NCBI RefSeq assembly: GCF_037479095.1
Contig: NZ_JBBGZW010000002.1
Span: 682,001-746,000, forward strand
Length of the DNA: 64,000 bases
Reading direction: 5' to 3'
Source of the DNA: Pantoea nemavictus
Lineage (GTDB): Bacteria > Pseudomonadota > Gammaproteobacteria > Enterobacterales > Enterobacteriaceae
A program made the translations under genes and the position numbers. The notes below the pieces were generated by a model that worked only from the letters and a program-made list of their open reading frames with translations, was not told the origin of the DNA and made no database searches. Positions 17,636-25,923 of this stretch are shown in pieces (the first letter of the stretch is position 1; the number at the start of each line of letters is the position of its first letter).

Positions 17636-18649
17636 TCACGGCTTCAGGTGAGAGCGACGAACACGCAATTCTCCCTGAGACCAAACGCCACCTGGAGTGG
17701 CACGTCCATCAATCAGCCGGTTTAAGGCTTCTGTGATGATCAAATCAATACGCTGGCTGAAGCTGGTGAGCTGCCAGCTCGGCAGACTGGCTTCATCGAT
17801 GTCATCAAAGCCCACCACCGCCATAAATTTATTGCCTGCACCTTCGCGCAGTGCGGCTAATGCACCGAGTGCCAGCACATCGTTTTCACAAAATAGCGCT
17901 TCGATGCGCTGATCGGGCGCTTGCGCGTTTAGGTAATCGGTTAACGCCGTATAGCTACACTCGCGGGCATAAGCGCCTGCCGTCAGCAACACGTCGAGCT
18001 GCAAGCCTGCATCGTTCAGCGCGAGCTGAAGGCCCTCCAGACGCAACGTGTGGTGGCTTCTGGTGGCGGGTCCCATCATGTAACCGATGCGCGTATAACC
18101 CTGTGCCAGCAGCAGTTCACCCAGCTTTTCGCCCGCATGTAAGCCATCAATGCTGACCACTTCAATGCCAGGCTCATCATTGTTACGGCACACCTGCACT
18201 AACGGAATGTGGTGCATCTCGCGCGCAACGGCGATTAATTCATCACTCAGCACCGTGCCGAGGAACAGCATGCCATCAACCTGCAGCTGGTCGGCCAGCG
18301 AAAGCACCGCGCGATAATTTTCGCCGCTGCCGATATTCAACAGCAGCGCCATATAACCGCGCTGTTGCAGCTGGCGGGTGACAGTGTCGAGCATCAGCAT
18401 GGTGTGCGGATTTTTTAGCTCGTCGATCACCACGCCAATAATATGTGTCTTCTTTTGCGACAGGCTGCGTGCCAGCAGGTTAGGGCGATAGCCCAGTTCG
18501 CTGGCAATGGCCATGACGCGTTCGCGCGCTTTATCAGAAATTGACGCGCCCGGCGTAAAAGCGCGCGAGACCGTCCATTTCGAGACGCCTGCCAATCGTG
18601 CAACGTCGCTGGCGGTGGCTTTGTGTGGTTTTTCGGTTGGTTTACTCAT
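17636..18649 (-). CDS. LacI-family repressor of the glycoside locus
   Basis: LacI/GalR regulator, 337 residues. The N-terminal helix-turn-helix is ASDVARLAGVSKWTVSRAF with hinge LLARSLSQKK, then a periplasmic-binding-protein-like effector domain (THIIGVVIDELKNPH at its start, MAVVGFDDIDEASLPSWQLT near the end). It is divergent from a Gfo/Idh dehydrogenase gene and followed by an epimerase gene. The space between carries palindromes with the core TGCACCCGGGTGCA, which have the central CG expected for LacI-family operators, so this gene likely represses both directions. The inducer is presumably a sugar or glycoside. Confidence 0.88.
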   Translation of the reverse strand: MSKPTEKPHKATASDVARLAGVSKWTVSRAFTPGASISDKARERVMAIASELGYRPNLLARSLSQKKTHIIGVVIDELKNPHTMLMLDTVTRQLQQRGYMALLLNIGSGENYRAVLSLADQLQVDGMLFLGTVLSDELIAVAREMHHIPLVQVCRNNDEPGIEVVSIDGLHAGEKLGELLLAQGYTRIGYMMGPATRSHHTLRLEGLQLALNDAGLQLDVLLTAGAYARECSYTALTDYLNAQAPDQRIEALFCENDVLALGALAALREGAGNKFMAVVGFDDIDEASLPSWQLTSFSQRIDLIITEALNRLIDGRATPGGVWSQGELRVRRSHLKP

Positions 18650-18791
18650 AGCACCTGCGTAGGGGTATTAGCGGAAGACCCCCAGCATTGAACGTTAAAG
18701 CCAACGGAAAATAAACACCTGAGCGCACGCATTTGGCGCAAAGCGCGACAAATAATTTTGTTTTTATGATGTTGCGATTATGTTTGATCAG

Positions 18792-18827
18792 TGCACCCGA
18801 TTGCAACATTTTTTGCAATCGGGTGCA
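18792..18827. promoter_or_regulatory. Paired LacI-type operators forming an inverted repeat
   Basis: TGCACCCGATTGCA at 18792-18805 and its exact reverse complement TGCAATCGGGTGCA at 18814-18827 lie 8 bases apart, about 145-180 bases upstream of the LacI gene. Each resembles the perfect palindrome at 19020-19039. They are probable operators for autoregulation or looping. Confidence 0.6.
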
Positions 18828-18952
18828 TTGCATTAAGATTTTGTGATCGATTTCGCTGATTTGCACTTTGCCAGATTGACGGGAAAGTCAATATCGCAGA
18901 CATTTCGCTCAGTTTAACGCGAAAAAATGGCGTTTATACTCATGAGTGCAGG

Positions 18953-18968
18953 CTTTTTTGCACCCGGT
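18953..18968. promoter_or_regulatory. LacI-type operator half-site
   Basis: TTTTTTGCACCCGGTAAC contains the left half, TTTTGCACCCGG, of the palindrome at 19020-19039, with a degenerate right half. It may be an auxiliary site between the two main operators. Confidence 0.4.
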
Positions 18969-19019
18969 AACAAAGTTAATGTTAGCAGAATAAATACCCT
19001 CGAATCTTACTGCCATTCA

Positions 19020-19039
19020 TTTTGCACCCGGGTGCAAAA
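19020..19039. promoter_or_regulatory. Perfect palindromic operator TTTTGCACCCGGGTGCAAAA
   Basis: A perfect 20-bp palindrome ends 15 bases before the start codon of the Gfo/Idh gene, immediately in front of its ribosome site. The central CG and overall shape match LacI-family operators. It is the strongest candidate site for the divergently encoded LacI protein. Confidence 0.75.
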
Positions 19040-19054
19040 TTAACAGGAGTTGTT

Positions 19055-20233
19055 ATGCTCAACGGTGAAAAGAGTATCCCACGTCCATTGCGCTGGGCCA
19101 TGATCGGCGGCGGTCGTCTAAGCCAGGTTGGCTATAAACACCGTTCTGGCGCCCTGCGTGATAACACCGCCTATCAAATGGTGGCGAGCGCGTTTGATAT
19201 TGATGCCGAGCGCGGTCGCGATTTTGGCGTCAATCTCGGCCTGGCGGCAGAACGCTGCTACGACAATTATCAGCAACTGCTGGCCGAAGAGGCGAAGCGG
19301 GAAGATGGCGTGGAAGTGGTATCGATTGCCACGCCAAATGGCACTCACTATGAAATCACCAAAGCCGCTCTGAATGCTGGTATTCACGTGATTTGCGAGA
19401 AGCCGCTGTTTTTCACCTGTGCCGAAGCGCAGGAAATCAAACAACTGGCCGCGACGAAAGGCTTGATCGTTGGCGTGACGTACGGATTCTCTGGCCATCC
19501 GTTGCTGATGCAGATGCGCGCGATGATCGCTAATGGCGAAATTGGTGATGTGCGCATGGTGGAGTTGCAATACACCCACGGCTTTAGCGCTAATGACAGC
19601 GCCGACAAGTTCAGCGAAGCACAGAAATGGCGGGTCGATCCCAAAATTGCCGGACCTTCATTTGTCCTTGGGGATATCTCTACTCACACCTTCTACATCT
19701 CACAGCTGGTGCTACCGCAGCTGAAAGTGAAATCGCTGCTGTGCGATCGCCAGAGCTTCATTCCGTCGCGCGCACCGCTAGAAGATAACGCGATGGTGTT
19801 GATGCATTACGACAACGGTGCGGTAGGGCGCATGTGGGCGTCCTCCATCAACGCCGGCTCGATGGACAGCCAAAGCATTCGGGTGATTGGTTCGCGTGCC
19901 AGCCTGGAGTGGAGCGATTACAACCCGGGCGAGCTGAAGTATGAAGTGCAGGGCCAACCGAATCAGATTATGCATCACGGCATGCCGTATCTGCACGAAA
20001 GCGCCCTGGCTGATGAACGTCTCGGGGCGCTGCATACCGAAGGGCTGGCGGAATCCTGGGCCAATATCTATCTCAAATTAGCCATCGCCATCAGCGCCAC
20101 GCAACGCGGCGACCAACAGACGCTCGATAACCTCATCTATCCGGACATCAACGCCGGGATTGAAGGTGTGCGCTGGATCGAAAACTGCGTGCGGTCTGCG
20201 GATAACGGCGCGAGCTGGGTTAATTACGAATAA
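19055..20233 (+). CDS. Gfo/Idh/MocA-family dehydrogenase
   Basis: NAD(P)-dependent sugar dehydrogenase, 392 residues, cytosolic. The Rossmann motif is AMIGGGRLSQVGYKHR, the cofactor/substrate motif VICEKPL holds the conserved lysine, and GDISTHTFYISQLVLP carries the likely catalytic histidine. The start at ATG 19055 has CAGGAG before it; an in-frame ATG at 19022 lies inside the operator. It belongs to the longer group related to YcjS, which oxidises C3 of glucosides. A TIM-barrel epimerase gene follows after 8 bases, and a paralog of this protein lies at 55858-57030. A glycoside 3-dehydrogenase role is inferred. Confidence 0.85.
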   Translation: MLNGEKSIPRPLRWAMIGGGRLSQVGYKHRSGALRDNTAYQMVASAFDIDAERGRDFGVNLGLAAERCYDNYQQLLAEEAKREDGVEVVSIATPNGTHYEITKAALNAGIHVICEKPLFFTCAEAQEIKQLAATKGLIVGVTYGFSGHPLLMQMRAMIANGEIGDVRMVELQYTHGFSANDSADKFSEAQKWRVDPKIAGPSFVLGDISTHTFYISQLVLPQLKVKSLLCDRQSFIPSRAPLEDNAMVLMHYDNGAVGRMWASSINAGSMDSQSIRVIGSRASLEWSDYNPGELKYEVQGQPNQIMHHGMPYLHESALADERLGALHTEGLAESWANIYLKLAIAISATQRGDQQTLDNLIYPDINAGIEGVRWIENCVRSADNGASWVNYE

Positions 20234-20241
20234 GGAATGCC

Positions 20242-21183
20242 ATGAAACTCTCTTTTTGTACCGATAGCCTGGGTCATCTGCCGTTTGAACAGATGCTGGA
20301 TAAACTGCTGGAGCTGGGGGTTTACGGCGTTGAAATGACCACCGGTGGCTGGTCCCCGGCACCGCATCTGCGCACCGAAGCGCTGCTGGGGAGCGCGACG
20401 CAACGGCAGCAGTTGCTGCAGGCGCTGGAGAGTCGCGGCATGTCAATTGCGGCGCTGAATGTGTCGGGAAATCCGCTCGATCCGGGCGAGTTGGGCAATA
20501 AGCACAAGCGCGATACGGAAAACGCGCTGGTTTTGGCCGGTGAATTGGGCGTGAAGAAAATCGTCATGATGAGTGGCCTGCCGCCCGCTAGCCCGCATGA
20601 CACCATTCCCAACTGGATCACCTACACCGTAAGCTGGCCGCCCACGCTGAAAAACTGCCTCGATTATCAGTGGAATGAAGTGGCAATTCCTTACTGGCAA
20701 GGGCTGGTGGAACGTGCCAAAGCCAGCGGCGTCGAAAAGTTTGCACTTGAAAACTTCAGCTCGATGCTGGTGTGGAATCCGGAAACCCTGTTCCGTCTGC
20801 GCAATGCGGTGGGCGATATGGTCGGGCTGAATCTCGATCCCAGCCATCTGCTGTGGATGGGAGCCGATCCGATTGCTGCCGCGCGCGCGCTCGGCCCGGC
20901 GATTCATCACTGCCACGGCAAGGATGTGCGACTGGAACGTGGGCTGGTGAACATTAACGGCTTACTGGAAACCAAACCGGTGGAAGACGTTGCCAACCGT
21001 GCGTGGAACTATGTTGCAGTGGGCTGCGGCCAGGATCTGCAGTGGTGGAAGGAGTTCTTCTCGGTGGTGCGCATGATGGGTTACAACGATTGGGTATCGC
21101 TGGAGATGGAAGATCTTACCATGTCGGTGGACGCCGGCATCACCTCATCAATTGCGGCACTCAAGCAAACCCTTAGCCAGTAA
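20242..21183 (+). CDS. Sugar phosphate isomerase/epimerase-like TIM-barrel protein
   Basis: A 313-residue TIM-barrel protein of the xylose-isomerase-like family. Metal ligands are expected at Glu in KFALENFSS, Asp in LNLDPSHLLWMG, His in HHCHGKDV and Glu in VSLEMEDLTMS. Coupled to the Gfo/Idh dehydrogenase (8-base gap, AAGGA site). In YcjS/YcjR-like systems the partner epimerises or cleaves the 3-keto sugar made by the dehydrogenase. Together with the epimerase at 16794 this gives two barrel enzymes under one LacI regulator, which may act on successive intermediates. Confidence 0.82.
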   Translation: MKLSFCTDSLGHLPFEQMLDKLLELGVYGVEMTTGGWSPAPHLRTEALLGSATQRQQLLQALESRGMSIAALNVSGNPLDPGELGNKHKRDTENALVLAGELGVKKIVMMSGLPPASPHDTIPNWITYTVSWPPTLKNCLDYQWNEVAIPYWQGLVERAKASGVEKFALENFSSMLVWNPETLFRLRNAVGDMVGLNLDPSHLLWMGADPIAAARALGPAIHHCHGKDVRLERGLVNINGLLETKPVEDVANRAWNYVAVGCGQDLQWWKEFFSVVRMMGYNDWVSLEMEDLTMSVDAGITSSIAALKQTLSQ

Positions 21184-21191
21184 GGTGCAAT

Positions 21192-21217
21192 ACACGGCGG
21201 GTTTGCGCTCGCCGTGT
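21192..21217 (+). terminator. Hairpin after the epimerase gene
   Basis: ACACGGCG (21192-21199) and CGCCGTGT (21210-21217) form an 8-bp stem with a 10-base loop, nine bases after the stop. The following sequence is only mildly T-rich. Confidence 0.5.
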
Positions 21218-21280
21218 GCTGTACTTCCTCCAGCGCCTGCCTGATAATTCATGCTTATACGAACAATTGAGAGGCAAGCC

Positions 21281-21625
21281 ATGCTGGAAAATCACCCACC
21301 GCGCGCTGATATTCGTCTGGAAAATGTACTAGCGGCATTGGGCAATCCGATGCGTATGACGGTAGTCAGTATTCTGGCGGATGGCGGTGAACATACCTGC
21401 GGGTCGCTGCTGAAAGGCGTATCGAAATCCACCTTGACCCATCACTGGCGCGTGCTGCGCGAGGGCGGCATTATCTGGCAGAAACCGTCCGGCCGCGAAA
21501 ACCTGCTGTCGCTGCGACGCGACGATCTCGATGCGCGTTTTCCCGGTTTACTGGATTCGTTATTGAGTGCCACTGAGCAAGATGCGCTCACCACCGCCAC
21601 GCTGAATGAGTTCCACGTTAAATAA
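21281..21625 (+). CDS. ArsR-family winged-helix regulator
   Basis: A 114-residue ArsR/SmtB-like DNA-binding protein. The winged helix-turn-helix spans about residues 12-85 (ALGNPMRMTVVSIL, then GVSKSTLTHHWRVLREGGII). The usual ArsR metal-binding ELCVCDL motif is absent; the single Cys (HTCGSL) makes metal sensing unlikely. ATG 21281 has GAGAGG upstream. Its 3' end overlaps that of the convergent exporter gene by 8 bases, and this pairing suggests, without proving, that it controls that exporter. Confidence 0.82.
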   Translation: MLENHPPRADIRLENVLAALGNPMRMTVVSILADGGEHTCGSLLKGVSKSTLTHHWRVLREGGIIWQKPSGRENLLSLRRDDLDARFPGLLDSLLSATEQDALTTATLNEFHVK

Positions 21626-22808
21626 CCCGCGCGCGGCCCGCCAGCGTAGCCACCACCATCTGCAACGCCGCAATCACTAATAGCAACATTAGCGGCCACT
21701 GCCAGCTGCCGCTGACGTCATGCAGCAGGCCAAAGCACAACGGCCCGAGCGCCGCCAATCCATAACCGACGCATTGCGCCATGCCCGATAATTTCGCGGC
21801 CTGCAGATGATCACCGGTGCGCAGATTAAACAGCGTCAGGCAAATCACCATTGACGCTCCCGCCCCCAGCCCCGCCAGAATCAGCCACAGTAGCGCGTAG
21901 TTCGGCGCAAGCAGCAACCCTGCTACGGCCGCAAAGATTGCCAGTGACGCGAGAAAACCGATTACGCGCTGATCGCGCATTCTCTTCAAGGCGCTCATGC
22001 AGGCCAGATTCGAAACGATCGCCACTATCTGATACACAAACAGCATGCCGCCGGCTTCCAGTTGACTGATGCCGCTGTCTTGCGCGAAAGGGGTGAACCA
22101 GCCAATTAAGGTGTAAAACACCAGCGACTGGCAAGCCATAAACAGGGAAACCTGCCAGCCTAATGCGGCGCGCCAGGGCGATCGCGGGAGAGTGGCGCTG
22201 GCTGTACCTTTTTTCTGAGTGGCGGGCTTTTTCAAATACGGCAGCCAGGCGAGCAGCGCGACTATCGCCGGAATCAGCCATACCGCCAGCGAAAGACGCC
22301 AGCCTGCGCTGCTCAACTCTGCCAGCGGCACGACAACGCCAGACGCGATACTGGCGGTAATCGCCATGGTCATTGCATACAGCCCAATATAACGCGCGGT
22401 ATGCTCGGTGAAATCACGCTTAATTAGCGGCGGCAGAAGCACATTGGCGGCAGCAATACCGGAGCTGAGAATTACGGTGCCGGCCCACAGGGCATTTTCA
22501 CTGCCGCTAATGCGCAGCACCGATCCCAGCGTAATCAGCAGCAACGCGCCCCATAAACTGCGCTCCAGACCAAAACGATTGCCGAACCACGCAGCCGGTG
22601 GCGCTAAGGTGGCAAACATCAGCAGCGGTAAGAAGTTAATCACCCCCGCCGCGCTGGCGCTCAGGCCAAACGTCAGACGAATATTTTCCAGCACCGGACC
22701 GACCGCCGTAATCGGCGTGCGCAAATTGGCCGCCGTCAGCAGCAGCAAAAACAGGAAAAAACCAGAACGACGTAGGGCAGGATTCGCAGATAAAGCGGTA
22801 TGGGTCAT
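21618..22808 (-). CDS. MFS transporter, CynX/NimT type
   Basis: Major facilitator of about 396 residues with 12 hydrophobic segments. The N-terminus (LLLLTAANLRTPITAVGPVL) is the signature of the CynX/NimT (YeaN) subgroup, whose members move cyanate, nitroimidazoles or other small compounds. The central loop is basic (LKKPATQKKG). Start taken at ATG 22808; an in-frame codon at 22847 would add 13 residues without a better ribosome site. It is convergent with the ArsR gene. Substrate unknown. Confidence 0.85.
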   Translation of the reverse strand: MTHTALSANPALRRSGFFLFLLLLTAANLRTPITAVGPVLENIRLTFGLSASAAGVINFLPLLMFATLAPPAAWFGNRFGLERSLWGALLLITLGSVLRISGSENALWAGTVILSSGIAAANVLLPPLIKRDFTEHTARYIGLYAMTMAITASIASGVVVPLAELSSAGWRLSLAVWLIPAIVALLAWLPYLKKPATQKKGTASATLPRSPWRAALGWQVSLFMACQSLVFYTLIGWFTPFAQDSGISQLEAGGMLFVYQIVAIVSNLACMSALKRMRDQRVIGFLASLAIFAAVAGLLLAPNYALLWLILAGLGAGASMVICLTLFNLRTGDHLQAAKLSGMAQCVGYGLAALGPLCFGLLHDVSGSWQWPLMLLLVIAALQMVVATLAGRARVI

Positions 22809-23043
22809 ATTTTCGCACCATAACAATGAGGCAGACCAGGTCTGCATATGGTGCGTTGGTTGACGTTAACGCTTACGCAGCGGCGGCAGGCCGCTGAAAG
22901 GAGGGCAATATTAACCAGTGAAGTGGCGGATGTACAGCCAAGAAACCTAACGCTAGATAATCTGTAATTTGACACTTACCTTGCGCCATCCGCTATCCGC
23001 GTCCACCTTTAGTATTTCCCCCTTTTCCACAAATGGACGAACA

Positions 23044-23577
23044 ATGCTCTGGTTTTGGAACACGCTTATTCTGTTAGCGACCGTGGTGGTGATGGAAATC
23101 GTCGCGGCGCTCTCGCATAAATACATCATGCACGGTTGGGGATGGGGTTGGCATGAATCACACCACGAACCGCACAGCGGTAAGTTTGAGCTTAACGATC
23201 TCTACGCAGTGGTATTTGCGGTGCTGGCGATTGTGCTGATTTATGTCGGTGTGCAGGGCTTGTGGCCACTTCAGTGGATTGGCGCTGGGATGACCACTTA
23301 CGGCGCGCTCTATTTCATGGTGCACGATGGTCTGGTACATCAACGCTGGCCGTTTCGCTACATCCCGCGCAAAGGCTATCTCAAGCGCCTGTACATGGCG
23401 CACCGCATGCATCATGCGGTACGTGGACGTGAAGGCTGCGTATCATTTGGCTTCCTGTATGCGCCGTCGCTCAGCAAGCTGCAGGCCACGCTGCGCCAGC
23501 GCCACGGACGCAAACTCAACGAGGACGTTGCCACAAATCAGCCGGACGCGGCTCAGAACGAGCCACGCGTGAAGTAA
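23044..23577 (+). CDS. crtZ: Beta-carotene hydroxylase
   Basis: Membrane non-haem di-iron hydroxylase of 177 residues that converts beta-carotene to zeaxanthin through beta-cryptoxanthin. Histidine clusters for iron are visible: HKYIMHG, HESHHEPHSG, HDGLVHQRW and HRMHHAVRG. The helices LLATVVVMEIVAAL and YAVVFAVLAIVLIYVGV anchor it. ATG 23044 fits the length of Pantoea CrtZ (about 175). It is encoded opposite to the rest of the cluster, and its 3' end overlaps crtB by 62 bases. Confidence 0.95.
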   Translation: MLWFWNTLILLATVVVMEIVAALSHKYIMHGWGWGWHESHHEPHSGKFELNDLYAVVFAVLAIVLIYVGVQGLWPLQWIGAGMTTYGALYFMVHDGLVHQRWPFRYIPRKGYLKRLYMAHRMHHAVRGREGCVSFGFLYAPSLSKLQATLRQRHGRKLNEDVATNQPDAAQNEPRVK

Positions 23578-24445
23578 TGGCGGAACCCGCACCTTTCACC
23601 AGCAGCGCCAGTTTCTCCGCCCGGCTGGTGCGCTGCCGAGCATCCCACGCATGTGCACCGGCCTGCTGAACTTTTACCCCAATTTCGCGATAAACGCCGT
23701 GTGCGGTGGCAATGGCCCACGCCGAACGCAGCGGCAAACCCGGCAAGCCGGATCGTGCCGAATGATAGTAAGGTTCCGCTTCCGCCACTAAGCGCGCTGC
23801 CAGCAATGCCAGCGCGGTACGATGTTGCGGATCGCCAAGCGTTTCGGCACGTAATCCAGCCTGCTCGAGCCAGGTTTGCGGCAGATAGCAGCGGCCGTTT
23901 TGCGCATCTTCCACGATATCACGAGCAATGTTAGTCAGCTGAAATGCCAGCCCTAAATCGCAGGCGTGATCCAGCACCGCTTCATCGCGAACGCCCATCA
24001 CGCGGGCCATCATCAAGCCGACGACGCCCGCGACGTGGTAGCAGTAGCGTAGCGTGTCATCGAAGGTTGCGTAGTGTTCATCGCGGGCATCCATGGCGAA
24101 ACCCTCCAGATGATCAAACGCCAGCTGCTGAGGCAACTGGTGGATGATCGCCACCTCCTGAAAAGCCTTAAACGCCGGTTCATCCATGTGGGCACCGCTG
24201 TAGGCGCGACGCGTTTCAATCTGCAGATGGTGCATGCGTGCCTGCGCATCCTCCACCGCGTGTTGCGTGCCCCCTTCGCCTAGCGTTTGTCCATCAATCA
24301 CATCATCGCAGTGGCGGCACCACGCATACAGCATCAGCGTGCTGCGGCGCGTTGGTGCATCGAATAATTTAGCGGCGGTGGCGAAACTCTTCGAACCTAC
24401 CGCCATGGTTTGCGTGACTTGCTCAAGGAGTGGCTGACGGTTCAT
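23516..24445 (-). CDS. crtB: Phytoene synthase
   Basis: Condenses two geranylgeranyl diphosphates into 15-cis-phytoene; 309 residues, membrane-associated. The two aspartate-rich motifs of the trans-isoprenyl synthase family are HCDDVIDG (about 45-52) and the second in QLTNIARDIVEDAQ (about 170). It overlaps crtI by 4 bases (ATGA) and is the last gene of the crtE-X-Y-I-B operon; its end overlaps the convergent crtZ. Confidence 0.96.
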   Translation of the reverse strand: MNRQPLLEQVTQTMAVGSKSFATAAKLFDAPTRRSTLMLYAWCRHCDDVIDGQTLGEGGTQHAVEDAQARMHHLQIETRRAYSGAHMDEPAFKAFQEVAIIHQLPQQLAFDHLEGFAMDARDEHYATFDDTLRYCYHVAGVVGLMMARVMGVRDEAVLDHACDLGLAFQLTNIARDIVEDAQNGRCYLPQTWLEQAGLRAETLGDPQHRTALALLAARLVAEAEPYYHSARSGLPGLPLRSAWAIATAHGVYREIGVKVQQAGAHAWDARQRTSRAEKLALLVKGAGSAITSRVARSEPRPADLWQRPR

Positions 24446-25923
24446 TGGTGGCGATCCTTCAGCATTAGCTGGGCGGTGGCCTTGGCCGATCCAATCACAC
24501 CCGGCACGCCCGCGCCGGGATGCGTGCCCGCGCCAACTAAATAAAGATTGCTGATATCAGCATCACGATTGTGCGGACGGAACCAGGCGCTTTGCGTCAA
24601 AATCGGTTCCAGCGAAAACGCCGAACCGTGATGGGCATGCAGCGTGTCGCGAAAATCAAACGGGGTAAACATGCGGTGTGTCACCAATTGCTGACGTAGT
24701 CCCGGCATATAGTGCTGCTCCAGATAAGCAAAAATTCGATCGCGCAAGCGCGGTCCTTCCTGTTGCCAGTCGATGTCAGCGGTGCCGAGATGCGGCACCG
24801 GCGCTAACACATAAAAGCTGCCGCAGCCCGGCGGTGCCAGCGAAGGATCGCTGCTGCAGGGCGCGTGTAAATAGAGCGAAAAATCCTCTGCCAGCTCGCT
24901 GCTGTTAAAAATTTCATCGATCAACTCGCGGTAGCGCGGACCAAAACACACCGTGTGATGTGCGAGCTGCGTATGGGGCTGATTCAGGCCAAAATAGAGT
25001 ACAAACAGCGAGTTGCTCATACGCTTACGCTTCAGCGAGGTCGCCCGCTTGCGGGCGTGCGGATGCTGGCGCAGCAGCGTGTCGTAGGTATGGACCACAT
25101 CGGCATTTGAGGCCACGGCGGCGGCGGCGAAACGTCTGCCATCCTTGAGCTCAACACCGCTAATCCGGTCACCTGTGGTTTCAAGCTGGCTGACTTCGGC
25201 ATTCAGCAGCAGTTCGCCGCCGAGATCTTCAAACAGTCGCGCCATGCCTTTGACCAGCGCGCCGGTGCCTCCGCGCGGAAACCACACGCCCCATTCACGC
25301 TCGAGCGCATGGATTAAGGTATAGATCGACGAGGTTGCAAAAGGATTACCGCCGACCAGCAATGAGTGAAAGGAAAACGCCTGGCGCAGGTGATCGTCCT
25401 GAATAAATTTCGCTACCATGCTGTAAACGCTGCGCCAGGCCTGCAAACGACCCAGCTGCGGGGCGACGCGCAGCATGTCGCGAATATGCAAAAACGGCAC
25501 CGTGCCGAGTTTCAGATAACCCTCTTTAAACACCTCGCGCGAATAGGCGAGAAACTGGCGATAGCCAGCGACATCCTGCGGGTTGAACGTGGCAATCTGC
25601 TGCTCGAGCAGCGGCTGATTGTTATCGTAATCGAGTTGTTTACCATCTTCCCAGCACAGGCGATAGAACGGTGTCACCGGCATCAGTTCGACGTAATCAC
25701 TGAGCGATTTTCCTGCTAGCGTGAACAACTCTTCAATGGCGCTGGGATCGGTGATCACCGTTGGCCCGGCATCGAAGGTAAAACCTTCATCCTCAAACAC
25801 ATAAGCGCGTCCGCCCGGTTTATCGCGCTGCTCCAGCAAGGTTGTCGGCACGCCCGCGGCTTGCAGGCGAATCGCCAGCGCCAGGCCACCAAAGCCTGCG
25901 CCAATCACGTAAGTGCGTTTCAT
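24442..25923 (-). CDS. crtI: Phytoene desaturase (lycopene-forming)
   Basis: FAD-dependent CrtI of 493 residues, introducing four double bonds into phytoene to give lycopene. The dinucleotide motif is VIGAGFGGLALAIRLQ at the N-terminus, followed by the conserved Glu-Gln (LLEQRDKPGGRAY) and FDAGPTVITDP. The C-terminal bacterial desaturase signature is LYLVGAGTHPGAGVPGVIGS. It overlaps both neighbours crtY and crtB by 4 bases, indicating translational coupling. Confidence 0.97.
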   Translation of the reverse strand: MKRTYVIGAGFGGLALAIRLQAAGVPTTLLEQRDKPGGRAYVFEDEGFTFDAGPTVITDPSAIEELFTLAGKSLSDYVELMPVTPFYRLCWEDGKQLDYDNNQPLLEQQIATFNPQDVAGYRQFLAYSREVFKEGYLKLGTVPFLHIRDMLRVAPQLGRLQAWRSVYSMVAKFIQDDHLRQAFSFHSLLVGGNPFATSSIYTLIHALEREWGVWFPRGGTGALVKGMARLFEDLGGELLLNAEVSQLETTGDRISGVELKDGRRFAAAAVASNADVVHTYDTLLRQHPHARKRATSLKRKRMSNSLFVLYFGLNQPHTQLAHHTVCFGPRYRELIDEIFNSSELAEDFSLYLHAPCSSDPSLAPPGCGSFYVLAPVPHLGTADIDWQQEGPRLRDRIFAYLEQHYMPGLRQQLVTHRMFTPFDFRDTLHAHHGSAFSLEPILTQSAWFRPHNRDADISNLYLVGAGTHPGAGVPGVIGSAKATAQLMLKDRHQ

